From Capsicum annuum (taxonomy: Eukaryota; Streptophyta; Magnoliopsida; Solanales; Solanaceae), in assembly GCF_002878395.1 (NCBI RefSeq), contig NC_061115.1:211106093-211170092 (forward strand): a stretch of 64,000 nucleotides of DNA, in the 5' to 3' direction. A program made the position numbers and the translations under genes. Shown here piece by piece: positions 55,400-64,000 of this stretch (the first letter of the stretch is position 1; every line of letters starts with the position of its first letter). The notes under the pieces are model-generated. The model was given only the letters and a program-made list of their open reading frames with translations, was not told the origin of the DNA and searched no databases.

Positions 55400-58163
55400 G
55401 CTTTGAATAGATTTCTTGGTAGGTATCTTCAAACCTTTTGAAGTCATATTTGTAAATGTTCACATCATTGGTGATGTTCATACCTAGATCAACCTGGTCA
55501 CAATAGAGAATAGTTTTTGGTCCCCACAAATTATTTAGCTGATCATTGTGGATCATGTTACAAATCCTAGTCGTTAGAGAAAAACACTCATTAGTGGTAT
55601 GGCCACGTTGATTTGGATGATAATGATATCTCTTATGAGCATCTTCAGGAAACCAGCCAAATTCTTTCATTTGATCAGAGTGGAGGACTCTCATATATCA
55701 TAGGATTTGATAGACTATCGAGCATGTCATGATCTGGGGGCTCCACAAGTATCATCTAAAGTGAGCTCTGAGGGTGATCTTTTCACTTCCCCACCTGATC
55801 CTAGTTGTCCAAACGACATTCCCTTTAATCTTAGTCCAGTGGCCCTCTCTTAATTTCGAAGGTGAAACTTGCTCAAACTTCTTCTTTTTTCTATGGGATC
55901 AACTGCATGACTTCAGCAATTTCCTTATCGGCCTGATTGCCCCTCATATCAATCTCTTGATCTCTTCTTTTTGTATTTTCTTGACTTAGTCTAACTCCAC
56001 TATTTGTATTTTCAATTGTGTGGTCCTTGAATCCATGACAAATCTTCCTTAAAGAATAGGAATACATTTCAAAAGAAAGTAACAGAAATGATGAGGACTT
56101 TCTAAAAGACTTAGAGACCTAGAATGTTTTAGGTGGACATTGAATAGTGGGCGTATATTTTGTCCTGGAGGGTTTCTAAAACTTTATTGAGGAGTAGATC
56201 AATTTACCTTTGATTCAAGCAACGCACATAAAAACATAAAACAGTTATACCATAGAAAAAATTATATTGCAGAATAATAGGATAATAAACGTATCTTAAT
56301 TGGGTGACCCTTTTGAGCCAAGGGTTGGCCTAGTGAATTTAAAGGAAGTATATGTCTTTTAAAATCAATTCATTATCCCCCACAATATCTATAAGAATAT
56401 AAAAGGGGCATAAAAGCCTACAAAGTTACAAAAAAAGGGATACAATCTTTAGGGGAAAGGAGAATAAAATGAGAAAAGAACAAGATCCCACGTAAGGGAT
56501 AAAAATAGAAATCACTAGTGTCTAGATGATCCTTTGTCGGCCTTTGCCCTCTTAGCTTAATCCACCTCATGACATATGTGATACCTGTTGATGATCAGGT
56601 GACTCCCTCATAAATTTTCTTTATTCTCGTAGGTTATTCTCCCTATGCTAACAATTTGGGAAACCATGCAATCATCCAAATAAAGAAAACATTGTCTAGC
56701 ATCATCAACCTCTTGGTTGGATCACTTTAACTCTTCTCTCAACTGGTGTATAGTTGAGGCATCCTCCATATACATCTGCTGGTGCGTGATCATATTTTTT
56801 TAAAATTCGTCCTGAAGCGTGTGGAGCCAAATCTGATGTTTTGATTCTACATCAACGATTTGTGTAGGCACATTCAGACGCCAAACCAATATTCTGTAGA
56901 GATTCTTCTTCAACCACTCTTTATACATATCACTAACCTAGGGTTCATACTCGATACAAAAAGTTTCCTCAGTCTTTCTTCTTCTCCACCCTTTTACCAT
57001 GTAGTCTTTGAGCGGGGTTTCTCCATATTTATACTCGGTGATGAATCTAACCATATGGGTGGTTTGTGGTGTTTATTGCTTAATTTTGAATTGTCTAAGG
57101 ACTCTGTCTGGATTATAAGGACGAGTTCTTCTAAGACCGAGAAGCACTATAAAAAGTCATTTATCCCCACGAGTAATGTATTTCCCTGACGAAGATATCT
57201 GATGGACCACTGGACATTGTTATCTCTCAATTCTTCGAAAACCTTAAACCCAAATTCTGGAGATGTTTTTCTCTTAAACCTGTGTAGAGACAACTAAATG
57301 TCATGCGAGGATAAGAGATCTACCTTTGTTCAAGAATCTAACTGCTCTACTCTAGGATTTTTCAGTAAGTGTTTCGTCATCCACCATAGCAAAATAAGGT
57401 TACAACCTTGAAAGAAACAGTGTTTGGCATGACACTTCCCCAAAGCCTGATATATTTCAATGATGATTATGGGAGCTAAAGTGTGGAATACTTTAGTGGT
57501 TCTGTAATCCACTCCATAGAAAAGGGCATGTGTCTCCATAACGACGCTTGGATGAATGGTGTCATTTTCTCCCTGTGGGAACACCATAGTTCCAAGTAAG
57601 CTTACCGCGGAAGCAAATGCTCTTTTCTCCTTCCACTTTGACTCCGATACGAACTTATGCCCAAATTTTTCAAAAGCATTAAATCTTCCAAACCAATGGT
57701 ATAGCTTACGACAAGAGATGTTTGCTCCGTCATGTTCTCCCAATGAGGTATCATCTTCTATTGAAAAGACATCCTTGATCTTTTGAAGATTTTATACGAT
57801 CGGGACTAAAATACTTTTATCAGGCGCACTCTCCCTTTTGATGAACATATCGATTCTTTCATAACAAGTTACCACTTCTTCGATTGTGGGAGTCAATTCA
57901 ACTTCTTCGAAGCAGACCACCATGTTGTCACCATCCCAAAAATTTGTTAGCACTTAGATAATTTCTGGCCAAGCATCCATTTCCATAAGTGAAGGTAGGT
58001 GCCCGATATGTGTCCTAACAATCTTTTTATCTTTTGCGTTCATGTGATTCCACCAAACTTTAAGACAGTCAGGGGATTTAGTAACCATTTTGAACTTTCT
58101 GAAAAGGACCGGTTGCGCCATTCCTACATAGAAACAAAAAAAGTAAGTTTTTCCCCTACCCAA
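55400..58163 (-). pseudogene. Tat/Ogre-like gag-region gene (broken)
   Basis: On the minus strand three frames read in order. The first, 58163-57954, has LKVWWNHMNAKDKKIV and HIGHLPSLMEM. The second, 57743-57330, has SKWKEKRAFASAVSLLGTMV, DYRTTKVFHTLAPIIIIEIY, QALGKCHAKHCFFQGCNLIL and WWMTKHLLKNP. The third, 55694-55400, has a knuckle-like HYHPNQRGHTTNECFSLTTR. These match the order and style of gag proteins of plant Tat/Ogre gypsy elements, from memory. The middle (57300-55700) is full of stops. The gene is cut at 55400 by the Tekay LTR; protease, RT and integrase of this element are not in the window. Confidence 0.7.
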
Positions 58164-58619
58164 AAAGATAATGGATTGGATTAATTAACATATACTCCTT
58201 CAACACAAAAATATGATTCGTCTGTGATTGACTCGTGGTCAATAGACGCAGGACATGTTTTCTAATGGGCCTAATACACTCTTGGGTATTGGGTTTCGCT
58301 CTATCCTAGGTATCTTGAGTGGGCTTTTTTACCAAGTTTCCAAGTGGACAACTTGGGTTTGAAAATACGAACAACTATCGGATGTCTAACGTACCAATAA
58401 ACTGTCATTATTTCAACATTTTATTTTAAATTGATAAATAAGGGCCGCGGCAATCGTAAAACCCCAAACAGTTTATATTTTGTGAATGAGGAAGTACGCC
58501 ATGAAATGCAACAGTTAAAATTTTGCAAAAATTTAAACACATAAGCAAACAAACAGTTTAAATATTACAAACTCAAATAGTTAGTCAAAGGTCTATTCAC
58601 ATCTTTGGTTAGAACCTAG

Positions 58620-58645
58620 AAAATCCCCAGCAGAGTTGTTATTTC
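58620..58645 (-). promoter_or_regulatory. Primer-binding site of the Tat/Ogre-like element
   Basis: Right after the LTR end the minus strand reads ACAACTCTGCTGGGGATTTT. The form GCGACTCTGCTGGGGA is, from memory, the tRNA-Arg type primer site of Tat/Ogre elements. The position and orientation agree with the gag-like gene. Confidence 0.65.
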
Positions 58646-60484
58646 TGTTTTATCCTTTTCAGAATTTTATATTGAAAGAAAATGGTTTTGACTTTTTCAA
58701 ACTATTCAAGTAAATTCTGAAATAATTTTAAAAAAATTTGCATAATCACCACTTGAATTTTATAGAAAATTTTAAGAAAACTTAAAAGAATTTCAAAGAT
58801 TCAAAAAAAAAAATCTTTAAAATTATAGAAACTGAGTAAGAGTTCAATTAATACCCTAAGAAGGTTTATAAGACACTTAGGCAGTTCACCAAAAGATCGT
58901 TTTTAACTAACTCAAAAAAAAGGTGACTAACTTTACGAAAATGTTGATTTTTAAAGAAAACATCAAGCTTGATTGAGAAATTTTGAAAAAAATGGATTTA
59001 TTTTATTCAAATCCAAATAATCTATATTTTAGGCTAAAAGAATTGGTTTTGAAAGGAAATTTTTTATCAAAAAATTCGTTTTCTGTAATATAATTTTAAG
59101 GCAAATCAATTTCTCTTTAAGGGAAAGGATCACTTTTAAAGGAAACTCTATTTAATTAAATTCTTGACTTTAATTAAAAAAAAATTAGATTTTAAGGAGA
59201 AATACTAAACCAAAATAAATAAGGAACATGCAATCGATCATGGAAAAATTTATTTTTAGAAGAAATAAAATTTATTTCTTTTTATGTTATTAAGAAAAAA
59301 AAAATATATAGCCTAAACGAGGTAAAATTAATACATGAACAAAAAGAGAATCGTCATGATTCTAAAGCATGTTTTTAAGAAGATTAACATAAGATATATT
59401 TTTTATTTTTTATTTATTTAAAAGGATAAAATGGATAGAAAAAAATTCAAATAAGAAACGAGAAGAAAATGTAGATAAATAAAAATAGCAAAATTTAAGG
59501 GGGTTTATCTAGATTAATTAATTAAGGTGTACAAATAAATAAGCTAAAATGGACACTAAAGAGAAAAGTTTTAAGATTGGGCCCTTTTCAAATCTGGCCA
59601 ACTTTTGGACATATTATTTATGGACTTTTGATCCAATGCTACAGTAAATACCCAGCTGTATACTTACCGTATATCACTACTGTTGGTGCCACATTTTTGT
59701 ATATCCGGTGAATACGTGACCATATATTGATCATATATGCATATATATTTTAGTCTTTTACCAGTATACCGGCTTCACCTCCACGTTTTTTCACTGTATA
59801 TGCCTTGTATACTACTGTGTATTGTTGTATACAGCCTTGTTTCTTGTCTTTTGGTCCATTTTCGGGACCTTAGCATGGAGTTTTGACTCGGGGGAATGGG
59901 ACTTGATGCAAAGGGGGGGGGGGGGGGGGGATGGAGTCCAATGAACTCGGTGAAATCACATGCGTCAAGGAAAATACACAAAATTAGTACAAGTTCAAAA
60001 TAATTCATCCAAAATGAAAGAACAAAAGAAAATGAATGATGAGTCACTCAAAGCTTCATCCATATAATTCATTCACCAAATCATATAGTATGAGAATTGA
60101 AACAAAACTAGAAAAATAGTTTCAAACACCAATGTAGATATCATGAGAACTGAAACAAAACCAAGAAAATATGTATGGTTGAACGGATAGGCTAACACAA
60201 TTCAAACTTCCAGGAAAATTGCCAAGTCAAGAATACCAAATGGAACGTACATGCTTGTTCTTTACCATTAGGGAAATTTTTAAGATGACGGAGAGAAATT
60301 ACAGCGAGGTACCATGAATTATGGTGAGAGTTCCAACAGATAATTTTCTTATCACAATTAGTTCTTAAGAAATTATACAAAGGAGTTTATTCCTAGATTT
60401 GAACAAAACAATTCAGCCAAGGGAACACTTTTGAACCAAATTTATGGGAAGAATGTATGAATGAATGCACAAGTTTAATTTTTA
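58646..60484 (-). mobile_element. Tat/Ogre-like gypsy 5' LTR (partial)
   Basis: Aligns with 39911-41760 over its whole length, including TTTCAAACTATTCAAG, the GTATAC-rich block (about 59640-59840), and AAGAAATTATACAAAGGAGT. I estimate 85-90% identity by eye. It is interrupted at about 60485 by hAT element 2 and should continue beyond the window. A run of 18 G lies at 59913-59930. Small open frames here are shadows of repeat sequence. Confidence 0.8.
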
Positions 60485-63400
60485 GCCTGTCAAACGGGCC
60501 GGATCCGGCCCGAACTGGTCCATTTAATGAAACCAGCCCTATTTGACCCGGCCAGGTAAGACCAAGAGCTTTACGGCCGGGTCCCAGGCCTTTTTTTTTT
60601 TTTTTTTTTTGGGTCAAACTAGTCGTTGGTCCAACGACTATATAGCTGTTTTTTGATCCAAACAAAAAGTTTGGGCCCATTAATTAAAAAAAATTACTTT
60701 TAAAATTATTTTTTAATCCCAAAAAATTTTCTATAAATACTCTACATCTTCAAATCATTTTTCACACAATTTTTAATTCTCTCAAATCTCATTCTCTCTC
60801 AAAACGCAATTCTCAATTCTCAATTCTCAAATATTCTATAAATTTAATTTCCTCAAGTGCTTACTTTAATTTTTTAATTTTGCGATTACAAAGTACGAGT
60901 GGAAGTTTCTAAAGTCGCAACTTTCAGATACTTTCAGAATTTGGTATTGTCGTTCCATCTCTTACGTTAAATTTTTATTTAGTATATTAATTGTTGAATA
61001 TTTAATTCTATTATATTTGTGTATTTTAAATTTTTTTAATTTAATTTATATTATGGATAAATTAAGAAACCTCGCTACTAAAGGTGTTAAAATTTTTTAT
61101 CCCAGAAGCGGTAGTGGTAGTAAAAAATGAATTACTAGAGGTAGAGATAGTTCAAGTAGTAGATATACCCGTGTGCCTCCAAAACCGCTGAGTCAACCAT
61201 TTGAGGAAGAAGTAGGTGTACCTTTAGGTGTAGGTGCTCACGATATGGATTATGTAGAAGCTCAGGAAAATTACGGTATAGAAGAAGAAAATGAAGTAAA
61301 TGCAATTAATTTAGACAAAGATGATAAAAATATTGGTGAAACACTTGCAGTAGGAAATGCTAATGTTAGATCTGAATCGGTTAGTCTCCATTCCCGTCCT
61401 CTCCGTGCCCCAAGAGCTCGTAAAATAACTAGTATTGCATGACAATTTTTTGAATGTATATCAGATACTGAGGTGCAATGCAATATTTGTCAACAAATAT
61501 ATAAGCATAAAAGTGGAGGCAAGCAAGGGGGTACGGATACGTTAATGAGACATATAGGTGATGCTCACGAAAGAGAGTTAAATATTGCACGAGGTGGTGG
61601 GGATGTTGGTGGGCCAACGCAAACTAGAATGGACCCAGCAACCGGTTAGGTAACGAAAAAGTATAATAAATTGAGGGATCGGGAAGAAATAGCTAAAATG
61701 GTAGCTGTAGGTTGTTTGCCTTTTAGTTTTCCTTCTTCTGATGCCTTTATTCATTATATTCAAGCAATTTATAATCCTATGTTTAATAGCGTTCCTAAAA
61801 GTACTTGTCGATCTGATATTTTTAGACTTCATTCACAATATTATTTTTATTTATTAACATTGTTAAAAAATATTCAATGTAGATTGTCCTTAACTTCTGA
61901 TCTTGATCGTGCTGTAAATAAAACTGATTATTTAACCGTTACTCGTCACTAGATGGATAGTAATTTTCTGATGCAAAAATGTATTCTTGCTTTTTTATAT
62001 GATGAAGATCGTAAACATACTGGAGATTTTATTGCTGATTCTATTATTAAAGTTGTCAGATTTTATGGTATCAAAAATAAAATCTTATGTATTGCTTTTG
62101 ATAATGCTTCTAACAACAAGACTACTATAAAAAAATAAAAATCTAAGCTATCTCCGTCGTTGCCTGAAATTTTTCATATTAAGTGTGCATGTCATAAATA
62201 TAATTTAATTGTAAAAGATGGTCTTGAGTTTTTTGACCTTTATATTAAAAAAAATTTGTCTTGCTTGTTGGTTTTATTCAAGGATAATTGAAGAAGAAAA
62301 AAATTAGAGAATTTAAAGTTAAATTTCAAGAAAATGGACGTGCACCAATATTGATGTCTGAGGAAATTGATATTAGATAGAATTCTACGTATGATTTTTT
62401 AAAAACTTGTTATAAATATAGAGTTCCTATTACACTAGCTTTTAACCGACATTGCGATTCATTTGCTGATTCTGCTGATTGCATGCTGCATAATTCTGAT
62501 TGGATTGTAATTAATGATCTTGTTAAGTTTTTAGAAAATTTTTATGTAGCTATGGTTGAATTTTCTGGTGCTTATTATCCTACTATTTGTAACATTTTAG
62601 CATTTATAGCCGATATTTTTGATTTGCTCAAAGAATATAAAAATAAAGACGGTTATAAAGAAGTTGTTGGTGCCATGTTTACTAAATTAAAAAAATATTT
62701 TTTCCTGATTCCCCCTATTTATTTGGTTGGTGCTATGCTAAATCCGTGCATGAAATATAATACTATGTGCCACTTTAGTACTATTATTTATGCTAACTTA
62801 GAAATAAATACTAATAATGATTCTGAACAAGTACAACCTGATTTGTGGACGGCTATGGGTGATGCGAATGAATATATAGAAAAATTATATAATCACTATG
62901 CTGATTTATTTGATTTAACCGTACCTATAAATATCACTCCAACTCTCGTTCCTCATCCTCCCGAGGCCATCATCTTCTAAAAGGCCGGCACATAGTGATT
63001 TTTCTGATTCTTTTTATGATTTACCTTGTTGGAACAGTGTTGATGACAGAGCTTACACATCAACTTATCGAGAAGAACTGAAATATTATCTCCAGTCACC
63101 GCCAGAGGATCGCAGACGATGGATCAACACGTTAGATTGATGGAGGAGTGATGAAATACAATATCCTGTTCTTTCAAGATTAGCTAGAGATATCTTGAAT
63201 GTTCCAATGTCAACCGTTGCATCAAAGAGCACCTTTAGTCAGGGACGACAACAGCTTGGGGACAACCGACGCTCCTTGGGAAACAATGCAATGAATGTTC
63301 TAGTTTGCCTAGAGATTGAATTAGAGAGGAAAGAAGAAACCAAGGAATGGAACCGGAGTCGAACGACGAACAAAAACTTGAAGAAATTATGTCTTCACGG

Positions 63401-63640
63401 GAGAACTCAGCAGAATCAAGTCCAATGCATTTTTTCCCCCCGTTGACTTTGACTATCCTTTGAAAGTTCCCGTTAATATTAACATTAATGAGTTGGAAAA
63501 ATGATGCACAATTTTTAGATTTTTCATTCATGTAAATTATAAATTTTGGATCATATCGCAATCAATAAAATTCAACATTCATTCACTCCTTAGTCCTTAC
63601 TTTGTAATATTTTTCATTTAATGATTTAAATTGAATTTCT
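60485..63640 (+). mobile_element. Ac-like hAT element 2
   Basis: The left end TAGCCTGTCAAACGGGCC interrupts the LTR: the other LTR copy continues TTTTTATAATTTTATTT at 41760. A 16-bp perfect palindrome GGGCCGGATCCGGCCC lies at 60498-60513. The GC-rich subterminal region contains several further GGCC motifs, and a T20 run at about 60591-60610. The transposase gene follows. The right terminal repeat was not found, and the LTR does not resume in the window, so the right boundary is a guess. Confidence 0.78.
61052..63449 (+). pseudogene. Ac-like hAT transposase 2 (broken but nearly full length)
   Basis: Starts MDKLRN at 61052; after a stop near 61130 the acidic N-terminal region (EEEVGVPLGVGAHDMDYVEA) is open. 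A BED zinc finger follows at about 61475-61565 (VQCNICQQIYKHKSGG, LMRHIGDAH: C-X2-C and H-X4-H). Next are EEIAKMVAVGCLPFSFPSSD, YLTVTRH*MDSNFLMQKCIL and LCIAFDNASNNKT with a catalytic Asp. The frame 62483-62980 reads LVKFLENFYVAMVEFSGAYY and KKYFFLIPPIYLVGAMLNPC. The hATC dimerisation end at 63195-63300 is PMSTVASKSTFSQGRQQLGD then LVCLE. About six stops or shifts are present. It would act by cut-and-paste transposition if intact. Confidence 0.87.
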
Positions 63641-63805
63641 ACTTTAAATTAAAAACTTACTTCTAATATATTATTAATTTACTACCAAGTATTATTAATT
63701 TATCATATTAAGTAGCATATGTTGTATATTTGTTTATATATCTTCTATAGATGTGTATATTTAATGTATACATGTGTATATGTTCTATAAATTGTATATA
63801 TATTG

Positions 63806-63843
<38 letters not shown>

Positions 63844-64000
63844 TGTAGTATATCATTTTCTTAAAGTAATACATATATATTGAATGGTGCGTATATGTGT
63901 GTATATATATTCTATAGGCGTGTATCTTTAACGTATACATGTGTATATGTTTCATAAATTAGTATATAACTATATATAACTATATATATATATATATATA
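63641..64000. repeat. TA-rich microsatellite and minisatellite
   Basis: Holds (TA)n and (TG)n runs and two copies, about 160 bp apart, of a unit starting TTCTATAG(A/G)(T/C)GTGTAT and ending TACATGTGTATATGTT (about 63751-63800 and 63908-63955). It runs to the window end. No gene is present. Confidence 0.75.

Noticed and set aside
55774..57189. Plus-strand open frames over the Ogre-like region
   Set aside because: Antisense to the minus-strand gag-like gene; no recognisable domain.
63751..63955. CRISPR-like spaced repeats at the window end
   Set aside because: Only two diverged copies in TA-rich plant DNA; a minisatellite.

Overview
This is a window of plant nuclear heterochromatin, almost certainly from a nightshade (Solanaceae). 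The evidence is the element mix: Tekay/Del-type Ty3-gypsy chromoviruses with LTRs of about 2.4 kb, a Tat/Ogre-like gypsy element with LTRs over 3 kb, a short-LTR Ty1-copia element, RTE-clade LINE pieces, tRNA-derived SINEs, and several hAT elements. I cannot name the species. I find no intact protein-coding gene, no tRNA, rRNA or CRISPR array, and no bacterial or organellar DNA. Nearly every open reading frame is a fragment of a decayed transposon gene.

Beneath the transposons lies an older gene locus: two WRKY transcription-factor pseudogenes (group IIc, WRKY28/71-like) in tandem on the minus strand. Copy 1 is read from exon 1 (21222-20886 and 19513-19389) through exon 2 (6310-6167) to exon 3 (5277 to about 4615), so a gene of perhaps 3 kb is spread over 16.6 kb. 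Copy 2 keeps only the second half of exon 1 (37246-37009) and part of intron 1. Premature stops, a mutated WRKY heptad and damaged splice donors show both are dead.

Left part (1-21222): the end of a gypsy LTR cuts an RTE LINE (883-1965). An unassigned AT-rich stretch follows, then WRKY exons 3 and 2. Intron 1 holds a copia element (6429-18623, target duplication CATAT). That element holds a gypsy solo LTR (10851-18338, GTTCA), which holds a Tekay-like element (13128-18193), which holds a LINE 3' tail. WRKY exon 1 is split by a small LTR element without coding capacity (19514-20885), itself carrying a SINE.

Middle part (21264-36787): a decayed hAT element with a ZMYM1/TTF-type transposase is split by a 12-kb Tekay-like element (21343-33395, target duplication GTTAA). 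The 3' LTR of that element is a composite of two LTR subfamilies.

Right part (37009-64000): a nested stack. WRKY copy 2 is cut by a gypsy LTR, then an Ac-like hAT element, then a Tat/Ogre-like element. Inside the last are a solo Tekay-type LTR (43250-45694), a Tekay element lacking its 5' LTR (46002-55399) with a non-autonomous hAT element (47472-49654) and a SINE in it, and a second Ac-like hAT element (from 60485). The window ends in a TA-rich minisatellite.

Layering was read from target-site duplications, terminal motifs (TG...CA), primer-binding sites and polypurine tracts seen directly in the sequence. Family names rest on recognised protein motifs and remembered repeat consensus sequences, and were not checked by database search.
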